Source: Candidatus Halobeggiatoa sp. HSG11
GTDB lineage: Bacteria; Pseudomonadota; Gammaproteobacteria; Beggiatoales; Beggiatoaceae
DNA: 64,000 nucleotides
NCBI GenBank assembly: GCA_030378105.1
Contig: JAUCGL010000002.1
Location: 21,845-85,844, forward strand
Direction: 5' to 3'
This document shows positions 1-9,345 of the stretch, piece after piece. Within the stretch, counting starts at the first letter, position 1. Each line of letters opens with the position of its first letter. The notes beneath the pieces were generated by a model. The model saw only the letters and a list, made by a program, of their open reading frames with translations. It had not been told where the DNA came from and did not search any database. Made by a program: the position numbers and the translations under genes.

Positions 1-900
1 TTTAAACACAAATCCAGAAAATTTATCTTCATCCGGTTCAACCTGACGAGTTATAGTTGGCCGTGCTAATGGAGTTGGTGCATAATCAACAAAACCGTCT
101 AACAATGCTTTCACACCAAAATTATTAAGAGCGGAACCAAAAAAAACTGGAGTTAACTCACCAGCTAAAAAGTCTTCTAATACAAAGGGATTACTGGCTC
201 CTTGTACTAATTCAATTTCATCTTTTAATTCAGCAACAATACTGCTTCCTAATTCTGCAATTAATTCTGGGTCGTCAAGCTCAGAATAGTCTTTACCTTC
301 ACTTATGACGCTATTTTGGCTAGGTTGAAACAAAGTGACATTGTTAGTTAAAAAATTGTATATTCCTTTAAAACTTTTGCCCATCCCGATAGGCCAAGTT
401 ATTGGAGAACATTGAATTTTAAGGACCGTTTCAATTTCATCTAATAAATCAATTGGTTCTTGACCATCACGGTCTAATTTATTGATAAAAGTAAGAATTG
501 GGGTATCACGCAATCGACATACATCCATTAATTTAATCGTGCGTTCCTCGACTCCTTTAGCAGCATCAATCACCATTAACGCTGAATCAACCGCAGTTAA
601 AGTACGATAAGTATCTTCTGAAAAATCTTCATGACCGGGAGTATCTAACAGATTGACAATGATGTTTTTATAAGGAAACTGCATTACTGAAGAAGTTACA
701 GAAATTCCCCGTTGTTTTTCCAGTTCCATCCAGTCGGAAGTTGCATGTCGAGCTGCTTTACGTCCCTTAACTGTGCCAGCTAAATTGATTGCTCCACCAA
801 ATAACAATAGTTTTTCTGTAACTGTGGTTTTTCCTGCATCCGGGTGAGAGATAATTGCGAAAGTGCGTCGTTTGGCAATTTCGTTAGATAAAGTTTCCAT
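1..900 (-). CDS. prfC: Peptide chain release factor 3 (5' part, runs off the window)
   Basis: This is a translational GTPase that removes RF1/RF2 from the ribosome after peptide release. The minus-strand frame is open for exactly 300 codons from an ATG at 900 to the left edge, so the C-terminal part (the family is about 525-530 aa) lies outside. Visible motifs are the P-loop SHPDAGKTT near residue 20, the switch II motif DTPGHEDF near 90 and the guanine-specificity motif NKLDRDG near 145. The start [20 protein letters not shown] is typical of RF3 rather than EF-G, which supports the assignment. No partner gene is adjacent; the upstream region is AT-rich non-coding DNA. Recognition is by family motifs. 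Confidence 0.95.
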   Translation of the reverse strand, partial: METLSNEIAKRRTFAIISHPDAGKTTVTEKLLLFGGAINLAGTVKGRKAARHATSDWMELEKQRGISVTSSVMQFPYKNIIVNLLDTPGHEDFSEDTYRTLTAVDSALMVIDAAKGVEERTIKLMDVCRLRDTPILTFINKLDRDGQEPIDLLDEIETVLKIQCSPITWPIGMGKSFKGIYNFLTNNVTLFQPSQNSVISEGKDYSELDDPELIAELGSSIVAELKDEIELVQGASNPFVLEDFLAGELTPVFFGSALNNFGVKALLDGFVDYAPTPLARPTITRQVEPDEDKFSGFVFK

Positions 901-1448
901 GTTAAATGATTTTTGAAGGTAATTGCTCAACTTTCTCAGAAAGGATTAAGAAGCTAAAAAATTTCTGATTATAGTGGATTTTATTTAATGAAAGTTTATG
1001 TGTGTAGTAGTTGAAAGTTATCTTAAAATATAGAAAGCATCTTACACAAAGTTTTCATTTTTAACCTCTTGGTTGGGAACGAGAACTTTTATTAGGATAC
1101 ATCTCATACAAACAAATAATTTGAGCAATTATAACAAATAACTCTTATAAAGGATACAAAACCATAATATAATAGTAATTGAATATGTAAAAAATATTTA
1201 TATTTCAAATAGATACAATACAGTAAAAAATATTTTCTTGCCAATTAAATGATTCAGTAGTTCGCAAAAAGTAGTGATTATTATAAAAAATAGGACTTAT
1301 GCATTGACAAAAGCTAAAAAATATTAATTTTTTGCAAATTATATAGTTATAACTTATTATTGTTCCCAAACTCCTGTTCTAATCGTTATACATAAGTATT
1401 TAAGTACTTGAAATGAAAATATATTATGTATGGTGGGTAGAAATGAAA
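901..1448. other. AT-rich intergenic stretch, no gene seen
   Basis: About 550 bases with frequent stops in all frames and poly-A/T runs. It should hold the prfC promoter near its left end, but I cannot pick a convincing -35/-10 pair. No RNA gene or strong hairpin was recognised. Confidence 0.5.
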
Positions 1449-1664
1449 ATGAGTTTCGCAGAAATTTCATGATGTCCCCGGAACGTCCATGTCCCGTGAA
1501 CTAATCAATTTTTCAACGAAACCGGTTATAATTGCCCCGACACGTCCGGTCTCATCGGGCGACTCCGCACTGAAGCAGCTCCGTCCCACCGATTCCCTCA
1601 TGACTTAACGGTGAGCTTGTTCAAAATTTCAAGAAATACCGCTCCGCATCTCCATGTCTTGCAG
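1449..1664. repeat. Dispersed repeat, shorter copy (partner at 52947-53226)
   Basis: About 216 bases that match 52947-53226 with scattered substitutions. Both copies begin ATGAGTTTCGCAGAAATTTC and end near CATGTC(T)TGCAG. This copy lacks about 64 bases near its right end that the other copy has. The block is much more GC-rich than the surrounding DNA. No reading frame persists across it. On the minus strand it has stretches that could form structured RNA; a decayed group II intron ribozyme fragment is one possibility, but I could not confirm domain V or the intron 5' consensus. Confidence 0.7.
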
Positions 1665-1837
1665 TGGATAATTTTATGATTAAAATCATCTTTTATTGAT
1701 AGTTATGTGGTTGAATGACTCAATGTGGTGGGGTAGATGAACTGGGTTTGTGTTATCATAATCAACTTGTACCCATATTAAATGATCGTTTATATCCAAG
1801 GTGTTTTAAATCTTCATATTGTGGAGGCATTTTTGTA

Positions 1838-1875
1838 TATAATAATGTTAACTGATAAATGAAGGATGCCCATAA
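1838..1875 (+). promoter_or_regulatory. Possible -10 box and ribosome binding site for hsdM
   Basis: A perfect TATAAT is at 1838-1843, and GAAGGA at 1861-1866 lies nine bases before the hsdM ATG. No good -35 box is visible at the right distance, so the promoter assignment is weak; the ribosome binding site is more convincing and fixes the start. Confidence 0.35.
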
Positions 1876-3435
1876 ATGGCAAAGAAAAATAATACCAAGT
1901 CCATAGAAGAAACTCTTTGGCAATCATGTGATAAATTAAGAGGTTCGGTAGAGCCGGCAGAATACAAACACGTTGTACTTGGGCTTATTTTCTTAAAGTT
2001 TACAAGTGATAAATTTGAAATACGCAAAAAAGAACTGCTTGCTGAAGGCAAAAAAAAATATGTGGAAATGAAAGATTTCTACACGATGAAAAATGTGTTC
2101 TTTTTAGATGATGTTTCTCGTTGGGGCTACATTATAAAAAATGCCAAGCAAAATGATATTGCTTTAAAAATTGACACCGCTCTTAACATAATTGAGAAAA
2201 ACAACCCGGCTCTGAAAGGTGCTTTACCTGATAATTATTTTTCGCGTTTAGGTTTAGACAAAACCAAACTTGCCTCTTTGTTGGATAAAATCAATGATAT
2301 TGATACGCTTAAAGATAATGGGCAAGATGTTATTGGGCGAGTTTATGAATATTTTTTGTCTAAATTTGCACTGAAAGAGGGAAAAGGTAAAGGAGAATTT
2401 TACACGCCAAAAAGTATAGTTAATCTGCTTGCTGAATTAATAGAACCTCACAAAGGCAAGATTTATGATCCTGCTTGTGGTTCTGGTGGTATGTTTGTAC
2501 AGTCTATTAAATTTATAGAAAGTCATCATGGCAATAAGAAAGAAATATCTATTTATGGTCAGGAATATACCAATACGACTTATAAACTGGCTAAGATGAA
2601 TTTAGCGATTCGTGGTATTTCTGCTAATTTTGGTGAAAAGGCAGCAGATACTTTTGCAAATGATCAGCATAAGGATTTAAAAGCTGATTTTATTATGGCT
2701 AATCCGCCTTTTAATCAAAAAGATTGGAGAGGTGTAAAAGAATTGTTGGATGATCCAAGATGGATGGGTTATGAAGTGCCGCCTAAGAGTAATGCCAATT
2801 ATGCTTGGATTCTTAATATGGTTTCTAAACTTTCTGAAAATGGGGTTGCTGGATTTATTCTTGCTAATGGTGCTTTGTCTGGTGGTGGTGAGGAGTATAA
2901 AATTCGCAAAAAACTGATTGAAAATAATTTGGTTGAAGCTATTGTAATTTTGCCTCGTAATATGTTTTATACAACTGATATTAGTGTTACTCTGTGGATT
3001 TTAAATAAAAATAAACAGCAATATTTGCTTAAACATCCTGATACTGTCAGAGATTATAGGGATAGAGAAGAAGAAATACTTTTTATGGATTTACGCCAAA
3101 TAGGTGAGCCTTTTGAGAAAAAGTTTATTCAATTTTCAAACGAACATATTCAAGATATAGCTAAAACTTATCATGATTGGCAACAAAAAGATAAGGATTA
3201 TCAAGACGTAGCTGAGTATTGTTATTCAGCAACTTTTCAGGAAGTGAAGGCTAAAGATTATTCTCTTGTTCCAAGTAAATATATTGAGTTTATCAATAGA
3301 GATGAAAATATTGATTTTGATAAAAAAATGCAGGATTTACAAGGTGAAATAAGCGATTTGTTAAAACAGGAAGAGCAGTCAAAAGAAGAATTATTACAAG
3401 TTTTTAAGGAATTGGGTTATGAAATCAAATTATAA
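1876..3435 (+). CDS. hsdM: Type I restriction-modification methyltransferase subunit HsdM
   Basis: This is the N6-adenine DNA methyltransferase subunit of a type I R-M complex, working with HsdS as the modification enzyme and with HsdR as the nuclease. The 519-aa length is normal. The N-terminal helical domain (from about residue 8, with SIEETLWQSCDKLRG) precedes the catalytic fold. The SAM-binding motif DPACGSGGM is near residue 198, and the catalytic NPPF motif of N6-adenine methylases is at about 276. A C-terminal coiled coil rich in E, K and Q closes the protein. It overlaps hsdS by 17 bases, suggesting translational coupling. It opens a four-gene operon. The enzyme looks intact. Confidence 0.96.
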   Translation: MAKKNNTKSIEETLWQSCDKLRGSVEPAEYKHVVLGLIFLKFTSDKFEIRKKELLAEGKKKYVEMKDFYTMKNVFFLDDVSRWGYIIKNAKQNDIALKIDTALNIIEKNNPALKGALPDNYFSRLGLDKTKLASLLDKINDIDTLKDNGQDVIGRVYEYFLSKFALKEGKGKGEFYTPKSIVNLLAELIEPHKGKIYDPACGSGGMFVQSIKFIESHHGNKKEISIYGQEYTNTTYKLAKMNLAIRGISANFGEKAADTFANDQHKDLKADFIMANPPFNQKDWRGVKELLDDPRWMGYEVPPKSNANYAWILNMVSKLSENGVAGFILANGALSGGGEEYKIRKKLIENNLVEAIVILPRNMFYTTDISVTLWILNKNKQQYLLKHPDTVRDYRDREEEILFMDLRQIGEPFEKKFIQFSNEHIQDIAKTYHDWQQKDKDYQDVAEYCYSATFQEVKAKDYSLVPSKYIEFINRDENIDFDKKMQDLQGEISDLLKQEEQSKEELLQVFKELGYEIKL

Positions 3436-4606
3436 ACCGATTGGCAACTTTATTCATAGAGTTGAAAAACGAAATAAGGATTTAAAAGTTACTAAACTTC
3501 TTGGTTTAAGTATGACTAAAGAATTTAGGGAGACAACCTCCAATACTGTTGGAACTAATATGTCTGTTTATCGAGTTATGAGTAAATATCAATTTGCTTG
3601 TGATTTTATGTCGCCAATTCGGGTAAACAAATTGCCTGTAGTGTTAAAGCTTGATGATGTGCCAAATTTAGTATCTCCTGCTTATCCAGTATTTGAAGTT
3701 AATGATAGAAATGAACTTAACCCCGAATATTTAATGATGTGGTTTCGGAGACCCGAATTTGATAGATACGCAACTTTTAAATGTGATGCTGCAATCAGAG
3801 GTGGTTATGATTGGGAGGCACTTTGTGAAACACTAATCCCAGTTCCTTCAATAGAAAAACAAAGAGAAATAGTAAAAGAATATAACACTGTTATACACAG
3901 AATAGAGCTAAATAAAAAACTTAACCAAAAATTAGAAGAAACCGCTCAAGCTTTATATAAACATTGGTTTGTTGATTTTGAGTTTCCTAATGAAGAAGGA
4001 AAACCTTATAAATCAAATGGTGGGGCAATGGTTTTTAATGAGGAGTTGGATAAGGGGATTCCTGTGGGGTGGGAGGTTCATAATTACGAAAAACTATTTA
4101 GCTTTAAAACAGGAAAATTAAACTCAAATGCTGCTAGTATTAATGGGGTTTACCCATTCTTTACATGTTCAGCCGAAACATTTAAAACGAACACTTATTC
4201 TTTTGATTGTGAAGCATTATTATTGGCAGGAAACAATGCCAGTGCAATATATCCATTTAAGTATTTCAAAGGAAAATTTGATGCCTACCAAAGAACTTAT
4301 GTAATTACACCACTCAAAAATAGTATTAGTATTTATCAGGCATATTTTGAAATCATCAATCAATTAGATGAATTTAAGGGAATATCTTCTGGAACAGCAA
4401 CAAAATTTTTAACAATGAAAATTTTAAACCCTCTTTTGTCTATATATCCAAATAAAACAATATCTGAACAATTCCATAAAATTTGTTCCAAGATATTTGA
4501 GCGAAAATTATTAATTGAACAAGCACTCGAACAGTTAAATAAACTTAATTCTATTATTCTATCAAAAATGACAAAGGTTGAAACAGAAAAGTTAGAAACA
4601 AAATGA
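3419..4606 (+). CDS. hsdS: Type I restriction-modification specificity subunit HsdS
   Basis: This is the DNA-recognition subunit that sets the target of the modification and restriction complexes. At 395 aa it is of usual size, with two target-recognition halves. The first half runs to about residue 140, then a conserved helical spacer (IEKQREIVKEYN and LNQKLEETAQALYKHWFVDF), then a second recognition half from about residue 215, ending in a second helix (ISEQFHKICSKIFERKLLIE). The YKHWFVDFEFP motif after the central helix is characteristic of HsdS. It overlaps hsdM upstream, and its stop overlaps the ATG of the next gene by four bases (ATGA). The target site cannot be read from sequence alone. 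Confidence 0.93.
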   Translation: MKSNYKPIGNFIHRVEKRNKDLKVTKLLGLSMTKEFRETTSNTVGTNMSVYRVMSKYQFACDFMSPIRVNKLPVVLKLDDVPNLVSPAYPVFEVNDRNELNPEYLMMWFRRPEFDRYATFKCDAAIRGGYDWEALCETLIPVPSIEKQREIVKEYNTVIHRIELNKKLNQKLEETAQALYKHWFVDFEFPNEEGKPYKSNGGAMVFNEELDKGIPVGWEVHNYEKLFSFKTGKLNSNAASINGVYPFFTCSAETFKTNTYSFDCEALLLAGNNASAIYPFKYFKGKFDAYQRTYVITPLKNSISIYQAYFEIINQLDEFKGISSGTATKFLTMKILNPLLSIYPNKTISEQFHKICSKIFERKLLIEQALEQLNKLNSIILSKMTKVETEKLETK

Positions 4607-5952
4607 GTGAACGACAAAACATAGAATGGAAACAAAACTGGCATGACGACTACCTGAAATGGATTTGCGGCTTTGCCAACACCATTGGCGGTGTTATCTA
4701 CATCGGTAAAGATGATAATGGCAATGTGGTCGATTTGCCTGATTACAAGAAGCTGCTTGAAAATATTCCACAGAAAATCCGTCATAAGTTGGGGATTATC
4801 TGCGACATTAATTTGCTGGAAGAAGCGGGTAATAAATTCATTGAAATCAAAGTCAACCCATACTCTATTCCAATATCATTAAGAGGCAGATACTACTACC
4901 GCTCGGGAAGTACCAAAATGGAACTAACCGGAATGGAACTCAACGAGTTTCTGCTCAAAAAAGCCGGCAAAACTTGGGATGATGTTATTGAGGAAAGTGC
5001 CAGCATTGAAGATATTGACCAAAAAAGTATCGACCAGTTTATTGCAGACAGTAAAGAAAAAAGCCGACTACCCGATACCACAGGATTAGATACACTAACC
5101 ATTTTAAACAAGCTACGCTTAGAAGAAAATAATAAACTTAAAAGAGCAGCACTCATTTTGTTTGGCAAAGACCCAAGCCGCTTCTACTCCAACCTAACGG
5201 TAAAAATTGGTCGCTTTGGAAAAGATAGTTCCGATTTGAAGTTTCAAGAAGTGATAGAAGGTAACTTGATTCATTTGCTTTATGAAGTTCAAGTTCAACT
5301 TAACTATAAATTCCTTATTCGCCCTGTAGATTTTGCAGGAATGCACCGAATAGAAAAAGGCGAATATCCTGTTGCGGCTCTTCGAGAAATGCTGCTCAAT
5401 GCCTTGGTGCATAAAACGTACATGGGAGCTGCTATTCAAATACGGGTTTACGATGACAAACTCTCCATTTGGAATGAAGGCATTTTACCGCAAGGCATGA
5501 ATATAGCAAGTTTAAAAGTAGCTCATAACTCCAGACCAAGAAATCCAAAAATTGCTGATGCTTGTTTTAAATCAGGTTATATAGATACTTGGGGAATAGG
5601 TACTTTAAAAATTATTAATTCATGTAAAGAAGCAAAACTTCCCGAACCTGAAATAATTGAGAAAGATGGAGGTATTCAAGTAACCATTTATAAAGCTATT
5701 GATGGTGGTCAAGATGGTGGTCAAGATGGTGGTCAAGTAAATAATTTAACAACTAGGCAAAAAGAAGTTTTTGAACTTATTGTAGCTAATCCAAGAATAT
5801 CTAGAAAAGAACTGTCAGAAAAACTAGCTATTAATGAATCAGCAGTACAAAAGCATACTGATGCTCTAAAGAAGAAAAAAGTAATAGAAAGAAAAGGAGA
5901 AACTACAGGACAATGGGTAATTACAGCCAAAAATTTACCGAAGCAAAACTAG
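4603..5952 (+). CDS. AlbA/Schlafen-type ATP-binding DNA-associated regulator within the hsd operon
   Basis: 449 aa. The N-terminal half matches the Schlafen AlbA_2 domain (EWKQNWHDDYLKWICGFANT, then GGVIYIGKDDNG, residues about 7-45). The middle has the GHKL-like ATPase-C-terminal pattern of the AAA_4/HATPase_c_4 family (REMLLNALVHKTY about residue 262, then IWNEGILPQG). A glycine-rich DGGQ linker repeated three times precedes a C-terminal winged helix-turn-helix (TTRQKEVFELIVANPRISRK to the end). Such proteins are common between hsdS and hsdR. A role in regulating the operon or modulating restriction is inferred, not shown. It starts inside the hsdS stop and overlaps hsdR by 40 bases. Confidence 0.82.
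   Translation: MSERQNIEWKQNWHDDYLKWICGFANTIGGVIYIGKDDNGNVVDLPDYKKLLENIPQKIRHKLGIICDINLLEEAGNKFIEIKVNPYSIPISLRGRYYYRSGSTKMELTGMELNEFLLKKAGKTWDDVIEESASIEDIDQKSIDQFIADSKEKSRLPDTTGLDTLTILNKLRLEENNKLKRAALILFGKDPSRFYSNLTVKIGRFGKDSSDLKFQEVIEGNLIHLLYEVQVQLNYKFLIRPVDFAGMHRIEKGEYPVAALREMLLNALVHKTYMGAAIQIRVYDDKLSIWNEGILPQGMNIASLKVAHNSRPRNPKIADACFKSGYIDTWGIGTLKIINSCKEAKLPEPEIIEKDGGIQVTIYKAIDGGQDGGQDGGQVNNLTTRQKEVFELIVANPRISRKELSEKLAINESAVQKHTDALKKKKVIERKGETTGQWVITAKNLPKQN
5701..5736 (+). repeat. Three perfect 12-bp tandem repeats encoding DGGQ
   Basis: GATGGTGGTCAA occurs three times in a row in the linker before the winged-helix domain. The unit is a multiple of three, so copy-number changes would keep the frame and only alter linker length. 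Confidence 0.9.
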
Positions 5953-8900
5953 AAAAAGCTTTTATTAAACTTTTAGAAAATGAAGACTTTCCACATCACT
6001 TGGGTAACACTATTTCCCGGGCAGATGATAATGAAGTTTTAATTGAAGAAGATTTAAAAAACTACTTACTGGGCAGATATAAAAAAGACCAACTAACAGA
6101 AATAGAAGCTCAATCTATAATTCTTCAACTAAAAAATCTTTCTTCGGCTGACCTTTACGAAAGTAATAAAACAATTATGCGTTGGCTTGCTGATGGTTTT
6201 ATTCTTAAAAGAGAAGACCGACAGCAAAAAGATATTCATATTGAACTGATTGATTATGCTGGTTTAGATACTCAAAGAAAAAGCAAACATTTGGATAATA
6301 TTATTGCCGAACCAGTAGCAAAATATGCTAACAATAATATTTACAAATTTGTTAATCAACTTGAAATTATCGGAACAGAAAAACGAATCCCTGATGGTAT
6401 TATTTACATAAATGGTTTGCCTGTTGTTGTTTTTGAGTTCAAATCAGCCATTCGAGAAGAAGCCACCATACACACTGCTTACGAACAATTAACCATTCGT
6501 TACAAAAGAGATATTCCCGAACTATTTAAATACAATGCCTTTTGTGTAATAAGCGATGGCGTAAATAACAAAGCAGGTTCATTTTTTGCCCCTTACGAAT
6601 TTTATTACGCTTGGCGTAGAGTTACTAGTTTAGCAAAAGAAGTTGATGGTATTAACAGTATGTTTACCCTTGTTCAAGGCATGTTACAACAGGATAGATT
6701 ACGGGATATTATTCAAAACTTTATCTATATTCCTGACACCTCAAAAAAAGATGAAAAAATAGTTTGTCGCTATCCTCAATATTATGCAGCTCGTACCTTA
6801 TACGAAAATATCAAAAAAGCCGAAAAACCCACAGGAAACGGAAAAGGTGGAACTTACTTTGGTGCAACCGGAAGCGGTAAAAGTTTTACTATGTTGTACC
6901 TCACTCGCCTATTAATGAAAAGTGAACATTTTGCCAACCCAACAATTGTACTGATAACCGATAGAACAGATTTAGACGACCAGCTTTCAATGCAATTCAC
7001 CAATGCAAAAAATTTTATCGGCGATAATACTATAACCAGTGTTGAAAGCAGAGCAGAATTAAGGACTTTGCTTCAAGGTAGAAAAAGCGGGGGCGTTTTC
7101 TTAACCACTATTCACAAATTTACCGAAGATACCAAATTACTAACTGAAAGAACGAATGTTATCTGTATTTCAGATGAAGCACATAGAAGTCAAACCAATT
7201 TAGACCAAAAAATACAAGTCACTTCCAAAGGGATAAAAAAGACTTTCGGTTTTGCTAAATACCTACACGATTCACTACCCAATACAACTTTTGTTGGATT
7301 TACCGGAACACCAATAGATGCCACTTTAGATGTTTTCGGCAAAGTAGTTGATGCTTACACAATGACCGAATCAGTTAGAGATGAAATCACCGTAAGAATT
7401 GTTTATGAAGGACGAGCAGCCAAAGTAGTATTAAACAATAGCGAATTAGAAAAAATAGAACAATATTATGCAGAAGCTGCGGAAGAAGGAGCTAACGAAT
7501 ACCAGATAGAAGAAAGTAAAAAAGCAACTGCTACAATTAATTCTATTCTTGGCGACCCAGACCGCTTGCAGAAATTAGCCAAAGATTTTGTTAAGCATTA
7601 TGAAAAAAGAGTATCAGAAGGTTCAACGGTAAAAGGCAAAGCAATGTTTGTTTGTAATAGCAGAAAAATTGGCTATAATTTTTACAAGAATATCATTGCA
7701 ATAAGACCTGAATGGGCCGAAGTTGTAGAAGCAGGAGTTAAGCTTACCGATAAAGAAAAAAGGGAAATCAAACCAATGGAACGTATCAAAATGATAATGA
7801 CCAGAGGCAAAGATGACCCCAAAGAAATGTACAATTTATTGGGTACAAAAGAATATCGTAAGGAATTAGACCGGCAATTTAAGAATGAAAAATCTAATTT
7901 CAAAATAGCCATTGTAGTTGATATGTGGCTTACCGGTTTTGATGTGCCGTTTTTAGATTCTATTTACATTGACAAACCAATTAGGCAACATAATTTAATC
8001 CAAACAATTTCACGAGTTAACCGAAAATTTAAAGATAAAAATAAAGGTTTAGTTATTGATTATATTGGCATTAAAAAACAAATGAACCTTGCTTTAGCCA
8101 AATATAACAAAACTGATGGAGAAAATTTTGAGGATATTCAAGAATCTTTGATTATAGTTAAAAACCATTTGGATTTATTAGCTAAACTCTTTCATAAATT
8201 TGATAGTTCAAAATATTTTGCCGGTTCTGCATTAGAACAATTAAATACTTTAAATATGGCTGCCGAACATGTGCAACTGACTAAAGAAATTGAAACTCGA
8301 TTTATGGGCTTAGTTAAACGCTTGAAAGCAGCTTATGATATTTGTGCAGGAAGTGAACAATTAACCCAAAAGGAAAAGGATTTCACCCACTTCTATTTAG
8401 CAATTCGCTCAATTGTTTTTAAACTCACAAAAGGCAATGCACCTGACACCGCACAAATGAACGCCAAAGTTCGTGGAATGATAAAAGATGCTTTAGAAAG
8501 TGATGGAGTGCAAGAAATTTTTAATCTCAGTGAAGAACCAGAACAAGATATTTTTGATGAAGATTATTTGGCAAAAATTGATAAGATAAAATTGCCGAAC
8601 ACTAAAATAAAATTGCTGCAACAACTCTTAGCCAAAGCTATTGGAAAAATAAAGAAAGTCAATAAAGTAAAAGGCATTGATTTTTCAAAAAAGATGCGTT
8701 CCCTAGTTGAGAAATACAACGAAAGAGATGAAGATGATATTTTGCGTAGTGAAGTTTATGAAGAAATGGCAGACCACTTAACCAATTTAATTTGGGATGT
8801 TCAAAAAGAATTTTCAGCTGGTGACGAATTAGGAATTGATTTTGAAGAAAAAGCTTTTTATGACATTTTGAAAGAGTTGTGTATTAAATATGATTTCAAA

Positions 8901-9140
8901 TATCCAGAGGAAAAACTAATTGTATTGGCAAAAGCTGTAAAAGATTTGGTTGATGCACAAGCAAAATTTCCTGACTGGAGTAAACGAGAAGATATTAAAT
9001 CGGCTCTTAAAGTTGAACTGATTTTATTGTTAGATAAACACGGTTATCCACCTGTGACACGAGATGAAGTTTACAAGGATATTTTTGAACAAGCAGAGAA
9101 CTTTAAAAAGAATAGAGAAAAAATGTATGACAATTCTTAA
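5913..9140 (+). CDS. hsdR: Type I restriction endonuclease subunit HsdR
   Basis: This is the motor and nuclease subunit: it translocates DNA using ATP and cuts when the complex stalls. 1075 aa, full length. The PD-(D/E)xK nuclease is N-terminal, with D161 in RIPDG and E175-x-K177 in VVFEFKSA. The SF2 helicase core follows: Walker A GATGSGKS at 317-324, DEAH box at about 421, FTGTPID motif III and the motif VI region QTISRVNRKFKDK. A C-terminal helical region should contact HsdM. The start lies inside the preceding gene (40-base overlap), so it is probably translated by coupling. All key residues appear intact, so the restriction system may be active. Confidence 0.95.
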   Translation: MGNYSQKFTEAKLEKAFIKLLENEDFPHHLGNTISRADDNEVLIEEDLKNYLLGRYKKDQLTEIEAQSIILQLKNLSSADLYESNKTIMRWLADGFILKREDRQQKDIHIELIDYAGLDTQRKSKHLDNIIAEPVAKYANNNIYKFVNQLEIIGTEKRIPDGIIYINGLPVVVFEFKSAIREEATIHTAYEQLTIRYKRDIPELFKYNAFCVISDGVNNKAGSFFAPYEFYYAWRRVTSLAKEVDGINSMFTLVQGMLQQDRLRDIIQNFIYIPDTSKKDEKIVCRYPQYYAARTLYENIKKAEKPTGNGKGGTYFGATGSGKSFTMLYLTRLLMKSEHFANPTIVLITDRTDLDDQLSMQFTNAKNFIGDNTITSVESRAELRTLLQGRKSGGVFLTTIHKFTEDTKLLTERTNVICISDEAHRSQTNLDQKIQVTSKGIKKTFGFAKYLHDSLPNTTFVGFTGTPIDATLDVFGKVVDAYTMTESVRDEITVRIVYEGRAAKVVLNNSELEKIEQYYAEAAEEGANEYQIEESKKATATINSILGDPDRLQKLAKDFVKHYEKRVSEGSTVKGKAMFVCNSRKIGYNFYKNIIAIRPEWAEVVEAGVKLTDKEKREIKPMERIKMIMTRGKDDPKEMYNLLGTKEYRKELDRQFKNEKSNFKIAIVVDMWLTGFDVPFLDSIYIDKPIRQHNLIQTISRVNRKFKDKNKGLVIDYIGIKKQMNLALAKYNKTDGENFEDIQESLIIVKNHLDLLAKLFHKFDSSKYFAGSALEQLNTLNMAAEHVQLTKEIETRFMGLVKRLKAAYDICAGSEQLTQKEKDFTHFYLAIRSIVFKLTKGNAPDTAQMNAKVRGMIKDALESDGVQEIFNLSEEPEQDIFDEDYLAKIDKIKLPNTKIKLLQQLLAKAIGKIKKVNKVKGIDFSKKMRSLVEKYNERDEDDILRSEVYEEMADHLTNLIWDVQKEFSAGDELGIDFEEKAFYDILKELCIKYDFKYPEEKLIVLAKAVKDLVDAQAKFPDWSKREDIKSALKVELILLLDKHGYPPVTRDEVYKDIFEQAENFKKNREKMYDNS

Positions 9141-9345
9141 TTATGAATGCTTAATTATTAATTAAAATCTATAAAAATATCAGATTCTTGCTTAATATAA
9201 CTGTGGTCTATCCAATCAGGAAATGCTATATAACAAAGCACTGGACAGCCGGGTAGAACCCGACCAAACATAAAGCCTAATCAACAATTTCTAAGTAATT
9301 GATATATGAATTTAATTAATAATTAACCATTCATAATCAATAATT
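9137..9345. repeat. AT-rich inverted repeat between hsdR and the sensor kinase gene
   Basis: The two ends of this intergenic region are near inverted copies: an arm rich in TTAATTATTAATTAA with ATGAATG on the left, and its reverse complement with CATTCATAATCA on the right. The middle (about 9190-9300) has no gene. It may be a small MITE-like insertion or a bidirectional terminator between convergent genes. Confidence 0.5.

Noticed and set aside
1062..1390. GGTTGGGAACGAG and GTTCCCAAACTCC phrases as a repeat pair
   Set aside because: Reminiscent of common intergenic repeats, but arms are too far apart and too imperfect to call.
1715..1855. 46-codon ORF just before hsdM
   Set aside because: No ribosome binding site, no known motif, and it overlaps the likely promoter region of hsdM.
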